64,000 bases of DNA, from positions 1,225,054-1,289,053 of the forward strand of contig NZ_WJIE01000001.1 of NCBI RefSeq assembly GCF_009649845.1. Direction: 5' to 3'. Each line of letters opens with the position of its first letter. Position 1 is the first letter of the stretch. This document shows positions 18,595-29,089 of the stretch, in pieces. Both the position numbers and the translations under genes were made by a program. This stretch comes from Polyangium spumosum (lineage in GTDB: Bacteria > Myxococcota_A > Polyangia > Polyangiales > Polyangiaceae). The notes under the pieces were generated by a model, which was not told the origin of the DNA, searched no databases, and worked only from the letters and a program-made list of their open reading frames with translations.

Positions 18595-19727
18595 GGTCCC
18601 CCCGATCCCACCGGCTCGAGCAGACGGTCAAGCAGACGGTCTCCTTCGTCGAAGAACCCTTCCGGCCAGCCGTCGAGCCGACCTCTACGATCGACGCGGA
18701 TGTGCTCGACGCTCGCCTTGGGCTCTTTGGACGGAGCCGCGAAGAACAAGACCGAGACGTCATCCGGAGCGATCTCACCTCCATGCACGGCGACGCGCAC
18801 CCCGTTGAGCACGTGGTCACTATGTGACTCCACGATCACCTGCACGCCCGCCGCCGCAGCCTTCGCGCAGAGGCGCGCGACGCGCGACTGGGCACGCGGG
18901 TGCAGATGTGCCTCTGGGTTCTCGAGCATCACGATGTCTCCCGGTTCAGCCATGAGGAGCGAGATGATCACGGGAAGAACGTACGTGATGCCGAAGCCCA
19001 CGTTGCTCGGCCGATGGAACCGAAGCTCGGCGTTCGTTCGAACACCAAGCGTCATCAGGTTCGCGTGGTCGACGGGGCGCGCCTCCAGCTCCACGCCGGG
19101 AAACAGGTCTGTCAGCCATGCTTTGACCTGATGATCAAACGTCGCGGGCACCGACGGGTCTGGATGCCGAAGCGCTCCATTCCTCGAGTCCTGGTTCAGG
19201 AGCCACCACAGGTTGCCGAACGAGAGTTCCGCGCGCGCGCCCGGCATCTCGTGACGGGCAGGGTCGTCGAGAGGATACGTCTCCGCGGGCCCATGTCGGT
19301 CGGCCGGGACGAACCGGAGCGTTCGAAGCGCGCGCCTGATCGTCGCAGCCTCCGTGCTGCCCGGCGGCGAGGTCGAGGACGTGGTAGGGATGGCGAGGCT
19401 GTCGGTTGGGCACTCCGGGGAACCGAACGTCCACTCGACGCGGACCGAGCCCGTGTCGACGCCCGCGGAGAACTCGCCTCGCCCCGTGATCTCGTTGACC
19501 ACGGCCTTCAGATTGCCGAGGGTCAACCCGGGCGCGTTGAGAGGCACCGCGCGTTTGGGCGCATCGCCGTCGCCGGCCATGATCGTCGCGTGCCGCAGGA
19601 GGAGCAGCGCCTGCATCGCGCTCGACTTGCCACCGCTGTTGAACCCCGTGAGCAAGGTGAGTGGCGCGAGGCGCAGCCGCTCGTCCTGAAAGCGCTTGAA
19701 CGCCCGCAGGTGAAGCTCACGGATCAC
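18591..19727 (-). CDS. AAA/SMC-type ATPase with DUF3696-like C-terminus
   Basis: 378 residues. Walker A GFNSGGKSS (residues about 28-36), Walker B with GDIVMLENPEAHLHPRAQ, and a switch histidine in VIVESHSDHV mark a RecF/OLD-like ABC-type ATPase. The C-terminal RRGRLDGWPEGFFDE segment resembles the DUF3696 domain found at the end of such ATPases. There is no Toprim domain. GTG 19727 is chosen: it lies inside the DUF262 gene tail (11-base overlap) and gives the canonical IRELHLRAFKRF start of this fold; the longer frame to 20114 is antisense overlap. ATPases of this class occur in several defence systems, usually as sensors paired with a nuclease. Confidence 0.85.
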   Translation of the reverse strand: MIRELHLRAFKRFQDERLRLAPLTLLTGFNSGGKSSAMQALLLLRHATIMAGDGDAPKRAVPLNAPGLTLGNLKAVVNEITGRGEFSAGVDTGSVRVEWTFGSPECPTDSLAIPTTSSTSPPGSTEAATIRRALRTLRFVPADRHGPAETYPLDDPARHEMPGARAELSFGNLWWLLNQDSRNGALRHPDPSVPATFDHQVKAWLTDLFPGVELEARPVDHANLMTLGVRTNAELRFHRPSNVGFGITYVLPVIISLLMAEPGDIVMLENPEAHLHPRAQSRVARLCAKAAAAGVQVIVESHSDHVLNGVRVAVHGGEIAPDDVSVLFFAAPSKEPKASVEHIRVDRRGRLDGWPEGFFDEGDRLLDRLLEPVGSGGP

Positions 19728-20841
19728 CGAGCACCCCCCGCACCATCTTCTCGGCGCGTTCGAAGCGCGTGTGTACGGTCTCAACAGCGGTGGTGGCTGC
19801 GCTGATCGACCGTGCGAACCGGGAGTCCCGCATGAGCTTGTAGAACGCCGATCGCAACGCCGTATCGCCTGCCTCGCCCTCCCCCTCGGCATAGAGCGCG
19901 AGCAAGACGGAGAACACCTCGAACAGCGCGACGTTGAACGGATGCTTCCGATCGTCCGCGCTCTCATGCTTGCAAAATGCGTGTCGCCCGAAGATTCGTC
20001 GGTTCCTCTCCATGCTGCGCAAGAAGGCGGATCGGACATCCTCACGTTCGACGGTGGACATCTTGTTGACGAGGCGTAGCGCGCGCCCGAGGAACTCGTC
20101 CATGTCGGCCGCACCCTTGGTTCCGTACGACTTCCACCCGAGCACGTGGAAAGCGAGAAAGCGGTTGATAACCTCTCGGTCTCGCTGTTCCTCTCGATAC
20201 TTCCTCTTGTCGAGCGCCTCTGCCGATGCCTCTTTGAACTCAGCGGACCCCGCGAGTTCTCGTAGGAGCCTCGTGGCAGGTCCGCTGTAAAGGGCGTTGC
20301 GCATCTGCTGCCGGGTCAGTGCGACGCCCGAGTTCACCCGATCAAAGATATCCAGGCGCACCTTTTCCGGCGCCTTCGCATCGATGACGTAGAAGAGTAG
20401 CTGTCCGTCCTCGAAGCGGTTGCGCAGCTTGGGGGGAAGGCCCTCAACGTTTTTCGCATCCAAGTCCGGATTCTTGAGCGTTAGCTTCAGCTTCCCCTCG
20501 TTGAACTGCTTGAATGTCGTCAGACGCTGTAGCCCATCGACGACCACCAACTTCCCCTCGGCATCCTCAGCGACGTAGAAGACGGGTAAGGGGATCCGCA
20601 TGAGAACGGACTCGATGAGTCGGCTTTGCCGTCCTTCGTCCCAAAGGAAATCACGCTGAAAGTCAGGGTCGAGCTTGATGAAGCCTTTGTCGATCCGCCG
20701 AAGCACGTCCTGGATCGTGCGTGGCTCCGTCCGGATAAGCACGGTGTCGAGTGGGTAGCCTTCGAGACCCGAAGCTGTTTCATCATCCAGCGCCTCGATC
20801 TCAGCTTCGCTTTTGGGCAGCACTACACGGCCTGCGCTCAT
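19717..20841 (-). CDS. DUF262 (GmrS/ParB-like) protein
   Basis: 374 residues, start ATG 20841. The DUF262 core is clear: FQRDFLWDEGRQSRLIES (residues 61-78), MRIPLPVFYVAED, and DGLQRLTT (102-109), the variant DGQQR motif of ParB-like nuclease or NTPase folds. A helical C-terminal half follows (RQQMRNALYSG, then a DUF1524-free tail ending in AEKMVRGVLGD). In characterised relatives such as the GmrSD type IV restriction enzyme this domain hydrolyses nucleotides and drives cleavage of modified DNA; here the HNH-containing DUF1524 partner is missing. First gene of a three-gene operon with overlapping ends. Confidence 0.88.
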   Translation of the reverse strand: MSAGRVVLPKSEAEIEALDDETASGLEGYPLDTVLIRTEPRTIQDVLRRIDKGFIKLDPDFQRDFLWDEGRQSRLIESVLMRIPLPVFYVAEDAEGKLVVVDGLQRLTTFKQFNEGKLKLTLKNPDLDAKNVEGLPPKLRNRFEDGQLLFYVIDAKAPEKVRLDIFDRVNSGVALTRQQMRNALYSGPATRLLRELAGSAEFKEASAEALDKRKYREEQRDREVINRFLAFHVLGWKSYGTKGAADMDEFLGRALRLVNKMSTVEREDVRSAFLRSMERNRRIFGRHAFCKHESADDRKHPFNVALFEVFSVLLALYAEGEGEAGDTALRSAFYKLMRDSRFARSISAATTAVETVHTRFERAEKMVRGVLGDP

Positions 20842-20979
20842 GGTGGGGCCGAACTAACCACGATGCTCCCCCGGCGGCAATCAGCGCTTCCCCTAGTTGC
20901 GAACCCCTCTCCGCGCCTCTCACGCATCCCGCGCGCCCCCCGCACGCTCGCTGCCACTATCTGGCAACCACCCCCGCAA

Positions 20980-21002
20980 GCGCTGCCGCTACCCGGCAGC
21001 GC
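20980..21002. other. 9-bp GC hairpin without U tract
   Basis: Perfect 9-bp stem (20980-20988 with 20994-21002) with a 5-base loop, in the 187-base gap between the orphan gene stop and the DUF262 start. It could end transcription of the orphan gene, but no T run follows on either strand. Confidence 0.4.
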
Positions 21003-21028
21003 CTGCCCACGCGCCTGCCACCTCCTGA

Positions 21029-21805
21029 TCAGCCCGTCGCTTCCCCCTCCCCCGTCTCGGCAGCCACGCCCTCCCCCTTTGCCTTGGCTGGGTAGCGCTC
21101 CAGCAGCGCGATCAACGGAGCCCGCAGCCCCTCCAGCATCGACCGCTCCTTCCCTGCACGCGTGTGCTCGATCAGAAAATCGAGATCCTCGTGCACCGCG
21201 TTGAACGCCGTCGAGCTCGCGCCCATCGCCTCGCGCAGCCGCTTCGACGGCGCCGTCCGCTTCTTCCCTCCTTCCCGCCCGATCCCCTTCGCCAGCGCGT
21301 TCGTCGCCTCTTCCACCCGCGCGAGATAGGGCCCGAGCCCCACCTTCTGCACGTCTGCTTCGAGCGGCGCCTTCTTGGCCCTCGTGATCTGCTGGTAGCC
21401 GAAGTCCACCTCTTCCTCGTACCCGTACGTCGTCTGCTCCGTCCCCGCGCCTGCGAGCAACGATCCGCGCAGCCGCTCCGCCGCCGCCTTTCGCTCCGGA
21501 TCCTTCTGCTCTGCCTCCGACCCGAGATACAGATGCAGCGCCCGCTGCGCCGCGTCCCACTCCGTATCGAGCTGCCCGATCACGTCACCTGACACGCCGA
21601 GCGCCTCATCCAGATCCCGGATCCCCCACGCCAGCCTGAGCTTCAAGGTCACGGGCCGTGAAGCCTCGATCAAGGACGCCTTCGGCATCCGATCCGGCAC
21701 GTCGTACGCCTCGATCTCGATCCCCTTCCATGCCCCTGCGTGAAGCTCCTTCGCGAACGCGGAGAACCCCTTGTCCGTCACGGAGCTGTATCCATACCTC
21801 GCCAT
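21029..21805 (-). CDS. protein of unknown function
   Basis: 258 residues, not recognised. ATG 21805 was chosen because GAAGGAG lies 5 bases upstream; the longer frame to 21862 adds residues without support. No signal peptide or membrane span. It is rich in charged residues, with a central YGYEEEVDFGYQQI stretch and a basic segment GREGGKKRTAPSKR; the rest looks helical. It sits between the palindromic element at 21895-22015 and the DUF262 operon on the same strand, so it may belong to that island rather than to the T6SS. Confidence 0.75.
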   Translation of the reverse strand: MARYGYSSVTDKGFSAFAKELHAGAWKGIEIEAYDVPDRMPKASLIEASRPVTLKLRLAWGIRDLDEALGVSGDVIGQLDTEWDAAQRALHLYLGSEAEQKDPERKAAAERLRGSLLAGAGTEQTTYGYEEEVDFGYQQITRAKKAPLEADVQKVGLGPYLARVEEATNALAKGIGREGGKKRTAPSKRLREAMGASSTAFNAVHEDLDFLIEHTRAGKERSMLEGLRAPLIALLERYPAKAKGEGVAAETGEGEATG

Positions 21806-21894
21806 AACCTCTCCTTCGCCCGGCAATCCTAGCGATCTCCCTCGCATCCGGCACTCGTTCATTGCACCTCCAACGAAATTGAAGCGAGGCGCGA

Positions 21895-22015
21895 GGCGTC
21901 TGGGCGCGCTGGGTTCGCGCGCGGGGGCGGGGGGTCCTGCTGTTCGAGGGGTCGCGCAGCGACCCCGAGTTCGGGGGGACCGCCCCCGCGCGCGAACCCA
22001 GCGCGCCCGGACGCC
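21895..22015 (-). repeat. structured palindromic element, copy 2
   Basis: Arms 21895-21930 and 21980-22015 form a 36-bp inverted repeat with one G-T pair; the central 29 bp are perfect. Read on the minus strand, the 49-base interior starts TCCCCCCGAACTCGG, contains a 7-bp hairpin, and ends CAGGACCCC, matching the two conserved blocks of copy 1 (17561-17648) with unrelated arms. It is inverted relative to copy 1 and sits between the orphan gene start and the clpV terminator. Confidence 0.85.
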
Positions 22016-22058
22016 GCCCAGGCTCCCCCTCCCCTTCCTCGAACCACAAAACGAAAAA

Positions 22059-22084
22059 CCCCCCTCGCCCGAAGGCGAGAGGGG
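22059..22084 (-). terminator. intrinsic terminator of clpV
   Basis: On the minus strand, an 11-bp GC stem with one G-T pair is closed by a UUCG tetraloop and followed by TTTTTCGTTTT. It lies 31 bases after the clpV stop. Confidence 0.9.
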
Positions 22085-22114
22085 CTTCTCGACGCATCAA
22101 CCGCGCCTACCCGA

Positions 22115-24781
<2,667 letters not shown>

Positions 24782-24816
24782 GGCCCGGGCATCCTACAAG
24801 GACTCCGGGCGCTCCG

Positions 24817-26673
24817 TCATCCGCGCGATCGGCCCCGCGATCCTTTCCGTCCAGCGGCGCGGTCCTTTTGCGGTCCCGTCTTCTCGCTCGAACGCGCCGC
24901 GTCGGAGGAGGCCTTGGCCTTGCCCTTTTCTTTGTCTTTGCTCGCGCTCGCGCTCGCCCCCGGCTCGATGATCCGACGTTGCGCCTCCTCGGCCTTGGCG
25001 CCCGCCTCACCCCCCTCGGCCGCGTTGAGATCGAGCGCGCCGAGCACGCCGGGCTTGACGCGGAGCCTCAAAATGGATCCTGCGCGGAGTTTGTCCTCTT
25101 CGCCGAGCTTGTTGTCCCGCGCCACGTCCTCCACATCCATCGCGAATTGCCGCGCGACTCCGATGAGCGTGTCGCCCTGACCAACCTTGTAAAGCACCGT
25201 CTTGCGCCCCGCGCGCTTCTTGCGCGGCTTGAACGGCTCCTCGTCGCCCTCGTCGTCGTCCGCGGGCGACACGCCCGCCTGCGCCGCGAGCTCCTCGACC
25301 GGATCCCGGAGCGCGCGCCGCTTCTTCCACGCAGGCAAGAGCGAGAGCAGGCTGTCGTTGTCCCGCCTCGCCGCGCGACGCCGCACGAAATCGCGACCGC
25401 CGAGCAGATCGACCGGATCGAGCACGGCCGCGTCCTCCGTCACGATCGGCTCGGTCTGCAAGAGCACGGGCAACATCGTGTGCGCGCGCGAGAGCGACTC
25501 GGCCGGGACGTTCACGAGGAAGTCACCGCGCCCCGGCGGGAGTTTGTCCCCGAGCAGATCGGGGTTGAGCTGCTTCACGGTCTTCAGCGGCACGCCGGCC
25601 GCCTTCGCCAGGGTCTTGAGCGACAAACCGGGCGGCGCCGCGATCTCGGCGGCGTCGAAGGGACGCACGAGCTCGACCTGATCGAAGCCGAACCGCTCGA
25701 GGTTGTTCGCGACGAGCGCCGCCGCCGCGATCTTCGGGACGTACGACGCCGTCTCCGAGGGCAGCGCCTCCTGCCGCGCGAGCTCGTTGAAGTCGGCCGT
25801 GCCGTAACGATCGATCCGGTCGAGGAGCTGCTCGTAGCCCATGTTGTACGCCGCGAGCGCGAGGTCCCAGCTCCCGAAGCGCAGGTAGAGATCGCGCAGG
25901 TGGTGCGCGGCCGCGCGCGTCGCGAGCTTCGGGTTCTTCCGCTGGTCGACGTGCTTGTTCTGCTCGAGCCCGTACACCGCGCCCGTCGCCGGCATGAACT
26001 GCCAGAGCCCCATCGCCCCCGCCGGCGACTTCGCCCGCGCGTCGAACCCGCTCTCGATCATCGAGACCCAGATCAGATCCTCGGGCAAACGCCACTCGCG
26101 CAGCTCCGCCTGGATGAGGTCCTGGTACCGGCCGCTCCGCTTGAGCCAGGTCTCGAACATCCCGCGTCCCCGATCGGTGCGCGTGAAGAAGCGGACGTAC
26201 TTCAACGTGCGCCGCGTGATCGACACCTTCAGGTCCGGCAGTTGCAGCCGCGAGAGCGCCTCTGCGCCCGCCGTGTCGAGATCGTCGACCTCGGCCCCCT
26301 CCCCTTCCCGCGCGTCCGAGGCGAGCCGCGGCGGACGCGAGTACGTCGGCCGATCGTAGGGCGACGACTCCCCACGCATCACGGCCCGCGCCTCGACCTC
26401 CCGCAACCTGCCGAGGCGATCCGACTCGGGCCCGCCCATCTGCGCCGCTCGGATCCCGCCTCGCGCAGGCTCGCCCACGAGACGCGCCCGCGACGGATCC
26501 ACGACGAGCGGCATCGGCGCGCCCTCGGCCCGCGGCGCCCCCGGCGCCTGCGGCGCGACCGCCACCACGGCGGCCTGAACCGGAGCGAGCGCCGCGTCCG
26601 GCGCGCTCATCCCCACGCCGTACCCGAAGGCAAGGGCCGAAACGAGGGGCGGAATCCTGTGCAGGAGGCTCAT
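24817..26673 (-). CDS. LysM-containing lytic transglycosylase (MltD-like)
   Basis: 618 residues. N-terminal hydrophobic segment (residues about 5-25) suggests export. After a low-complexity region, an SLT domain carries the catalytic glutamate in MIESGFDARAKSPAGAMGLWQFMPATG and the AAYNMGYEQLLDRI helix. A LysM-like segment follows (KTVKQLNPDLL), then a clear LysM (YKVGQGDTLIGVARQF ... KLRAGSILRLRV) near residues 505-555, and a Lys/Ser-rich tail. It cleaves glycan strands in the periplasm. Its place between clpV and tagH, and the absence of a peptidoglycan-binding domain on TssL, suggest it may open the wall for T6SS assembly; that is inference. Only 35 bases separate it from clpV, so the two may be co-transcribed. 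Confidence 0.88.
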   Translation of the reverse strand: MSLLHRIPPLVSALAFGYGVGMSAPDAALAPVQAAVVAVAPQAPGAPRAEGAPMPLVVDPSRARLVGEPARGGIRAAQMGGPESDRLGRLREVEARAVMRGESSPYDRPTYSRPPRLASDAREGEGAEVDDLDTAGAEALSRLQLPDLKVSITRRTLKYVRFFTRTDRGRGMFETWLKRSGRYQDLIQAELREWRLPEDLIWVSMIESGFDARAKSPAGAMGLWQFMPATGAVYGLEQNKHVDQRKNPKLATRAAAHHLRDLYLRFGSWDLALAAYNMGYEQLLDRIDRYGTADFNELARQEALPSETASYVPKIAAAALVANNLERFGFDQVELVRPFDAAEIAAPPGLSLKTLAKAAGVPLKTVKQLNPDLLGDKLPPGRGDFLVNVPAESLSRAHTMLPVLLQTEPIVTEDAAVLDPVDLLGGRDFVRRRAARRDNDSLLSLLPAWKKRRALRDPVEELAAQAGVSPADDDEGDEEPFKPRKKRAGRKTVLYKVGQGDTLIGVARQFAMDVEDVARDNKLGEEDKLRAGSILRLRVKPGVLGALDLNAAEGGEAGAKAEEAQRRIIEPGASASASKDKEKGKAKASSDAARSSEKTGPQKDRAAGRKGSRGRSRG

Positions 26674-26850
26674 GTCGGCCAGGGTCGCATGATGTAGGCA
26701 AAGGTGTCAAAAAACGGGTGGGGCTGACCGGGGGCCCGCGAACGGGGCGACGCACCCTGGCGATCCGGCCCCCCGGCTGGATCGAAGAGCGGTCTGGGAT
26801 CGTCGCCCTCTACTTCTGGTCCTGGGACACTGTCTGCTAGTCTCGCAGCC

Positions 26851-28164
26851 ATGCCGCTGGCGCTCGTGGCCCGGGTCATCGATACCCAGGCCAATCAAAG
26901 CTTCGACGTCACATTCGAGCGCTTCCCCATCCGCATCGGTCGCAACCAGCTCAACGATCTGCACATCGATCGGCCGTACGTCTCGCAGTTCCACCTGGCC
27001 ATCGACGTCCGCGACAACCGGCAGATCATCGTCAAGGATCTCGGCTCGACGAACGGCACCGTGTTCGCGGGCCGCCGCCTGACGCGCGACACGCCGACCG
27101 ACGTCACGAGCACGCCGGAGCTCACGATCGGCCCGATCGTGATGCGCATGCAGCTCATCGACGCGGCGCCGAAGAAACGCGAGGCGCCGAAGGACGGGAC
27201 GGTGCTCGACTTCGCCCACGAGCAGTCCGGCAACGCCGCGGCGTCGTGGAAGCAGCAGCAGAAGCCGATCACGCCCGGCGCCGAGGACGGCTACGTGCGG
27301 CAGCTCCACCCTTACGTCGAGGCCTACCGTGCGGCCTGGGGTGGTGTGTACCGCGTGATCTACGATCACCTGCCGCGCCTGTCGCCCGAGGTGCGGCAGA
27401 ACTACCTGAAGCGCGTCGCGATGGAGCAGCCGACCATCGCGGCCGAGCAGGACTTCCAGAAGCTCTCGCAGTACTACGGCGTGGACCCGCGGATGCTCGG
27501 CGAGCCGAGCCCCGCGCAGGCCGCGCACGCCGCGATGATCGAGCTCTCGCGGACGCTCGCGCCCGGCGCCAAGCCGATCGAGGACGTCGAGAGTGTCCTG
27601 ACGTTCGGCCGGAAGCTGCGCGACGCGATGGAGGTGTTCCTCAAGTGCTTCGTGAGCCTGCGGAACGGCTACCAGGAGTTCGAGGCCGAGATGCTGGCCC
27701 GCGAGGTGACGCCCGACGAGAACGATCGCGTGGCCTCGGCGAAGGACGAGAAGGAGCTCGGCAACGTGCTGCTCGGCCCCCAAGGCAACCCGGACGCGCC
27801 GAGGCAGCTCCAGGACATCTTCGTCGACGTGATGAGCCACCAGGTGGCCCTCATCAACGGCGTGATGGAGGGCGTGCGTACGCTGCTCACGAAGCTGTCC
27901 CCGAAGTCGATCGAGGAGGAGCTCGAGCGGCGCGGCAAGAAGGGCGGGTTATTCTCCAACAAATTCGAAGCTCTCTGGAAGCTCTACGAGGTCGTCCACG
28001 GCGACTACGCTGGAGAACAGAAAGAGACCTTCCTGATTATTTTTGGCCCACAGTTCTCTCGCGCGTACGCTGCAACTGCCGGGGATGACGAGAAAACCAC
28101 CGGCGACGCGGGTGCGAAGAACCGCAGCCGCTTCACCCTCTCGGCGAACCAGCTCAAACGATGA
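26851..28164 (+). CDS. tagH: T6SS-associated FHA protein TagH (Fha)
   Basis: 437 residues. N-terminal FHA domain (residues about 20-100) with the phosphothreonine-pocket pattern IRIGRNQLNDLHID, VSQFHLAI and DLGSTNGTVF. A linker follows, then a helical middle part and the TagH-type C-terminal domain (about 340-425) with NKFEALWKLYEVVHGDY and FGPQFSRAYAA. In characterised systems FHA proteins bind phosphorylated partners of a Ser/Thr kinase and license T6SS firing; TagF antagonises this. Start ATG 26851 begins the FHA strand directly. Divergent from the transglycosylase gene; the 177-base gap should hold both promoters. Confidence 0.92.
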   Translation: MPLALVARVIDTQANQSFDVTFERFPIRIGRNQLNDLHIDRPYVSQFHLAIDVRDNRQIIVKDLGSTNGTVFAGRRLTRDTPTDVTSTPELTIGPIVMRMQLIDAAPKKREAPKDGTVLDFAHEQSGNAAASWKQQQKPITPGAEDGYVRQLHPYVEAYRAAWGGVYRVIYDHLPRLSPEVRQNYLKRVAMEQPTIAAEQDFQKLSQYYGVDPRMLGEPSPAQAAHAAMIELSRTLAPGAKPIEDVESVLTFGRKLRDAMEVFLKCFVSLRNGYQEFEAEMLAREVTPDENDRVASAKDEKELGNVLLGPQGNPDAPRQLQDIFVDVMSHQVALINGVMEGVRTLLTKLSPKSIEEELERRGKKGGLFSNKFEALWKLYEVVHGDYAGEQKETFLIIFGPQFSRAYAATAGDDEKTTGDAGAKNRSRFTLSANQLKR

Positions 28165-28208
28165 GCCGCGCCCGCATCGCGGCGCGCGGATACGGAAGGC
28201 TCATCCGG

Positions 28209-28928
28209 ATGCGTATCAGGGAGATCGTACTGGCCACGCTTGGCCTCGTCTCAGCCTCCTGGATTTACTCCACGGAGGCCTCTGCACAGACCGTCCCGGC
28301 CATCGCCCCGCGTGATGAGACGTGGGGCACGGTGAGCCACATCGGCCTCGGCGTCGGCGCCGGCACGGTCTTTCTCATGCCGCGCGTCTACTACAGCGAC
28401 CCGGAGTCGACCGTCGGCTGGAAGGGCCGATGGCACTTCTCGATGTTCGCCCCCGCGATGACGATGGCCGCCGCGACCTTCCTCGTCGACGGCCCCATCC
28501 GCAACGCGCTCCAGATGCCGCGCCCTGGCTGCACCGTCGATCAGACGCTCGTCGCCAACACGGACTCGGGCTGCGAGACGTTCGGCGGCCCGTCGACGCA
28601 CGCCTTCGCCTCGTGGGGCGCGACGGGCGTGGGCACGGGCATCTTCCTCGTGGACACGATCAAGTACTCGAAGGGCCGCTTCAACGCCGGCTCGTTCATC
28701 GGGAACATCGGCGTCCCGCTCATCGCCTCTGTCCTCACCTCGGTGGGTCGAGGCGTCGAGTCTGGCGCGACGGACGAGTTCGGCACGGCCGCGCTGCCCT
28801 ACGAGACCTCGAACCAGATCATCGCCGGCACCTTCGCGGGCTTCTTCAGCGGCCTGCTCGTCGGCGGCGCCTACGCGCTCCTGCAGCGCCCGTCCTGCGG
28901 GTACGGCAACGCGATCTTCTGCTGGTAG
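28209..28928 (+). CDS. PAP2-like membrane protein, degenerate phosphatase motifs
   Basis: 239 residues from ATG 28209. An ATG at 28161 overlaps the tagH stop (ATGA), but GGAAGG precedes 28209 by 9 bases and that start gives a clean signal peptide (cleavage after ASA near residue 27). Several hydrophobic segments follow. The three PAP2 motifs are approximate: RNALQMPRP for K-x6-RP, GPSTHAF for PSGH, and GRGVESGATDEFG for SR-x5-H-x3-D, where the catalytic histidine is not evident. I therefore call it PAP2-like and make no claim of activity. It follows tagH directly, so it may be co-expressed with the T6SS. Confidence 0.7.
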   Translation: MRIREIVLATLGLVSASWIYSTEASAQTVPAIAPRDETWGTVSHIGLGVGAGTVFLMPRVYYSDPESTVGWKGRWHFSMFAPAMTMAAATFLVDGPIRNALQMPRPGCTVDQTLVANTDSGCETFGGPSTHAFASWGATGVGTGIFLVDTIKYSKGRFNAGSFIGNIGVPLIASVLTSVGRGVESGATDEFGTAALPYETSNQIIAGTFAGFFSGLLVGGAYALLQRPSCGYGNAIFCW

Positions 28929-28933
28929 AAGTC

Positions 28934-28972
28934 AAGACGTTGGTGCTCCAACCTTCGGAGCACCAACGTCTT
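28934..28972 (+). terminator. intrinsic terminator after the PAP2-like gene
   Basis: Perfect 16-bp stem (28934-28949 with 28957-28972), 7-base loop, followed by TTGTCC. It lies 5 bases after the stop. Confidence 0.9.
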
Positions 28973-29056
28973 TTGTCCTGCCCCTACGCCAGCCCAGCGA
29001 GCCAGCGGCACCCACGCCGGGTAGTCCCGAACGAAGCGAAGCGGAGTGAGGGACGT

Positions 29057-29084
29057 AGGGTGCGGCCCATCGAGGCCGCACCCT
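29057..29084. terminator. GC hairpin between convergent genes
   Basis: Perfect 11-bp stem (29057-29067 with 29074-29084), 6-base loop, just outside the stop of the minus-strand lipoprotein gene. The T run is weak on both strands, so termination is likely but not certain. Confidence 0.55.
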
Positions 29085-29089
29085 CTTGA

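Noticed and set aside
26823-26838. Sigma-54-like GG-N10-GC sequence before tagH
   Set aside because: Spacing fits but it lies about 13 bases from the ATG, which would give an almost leaderless message; several consensus bases differ.
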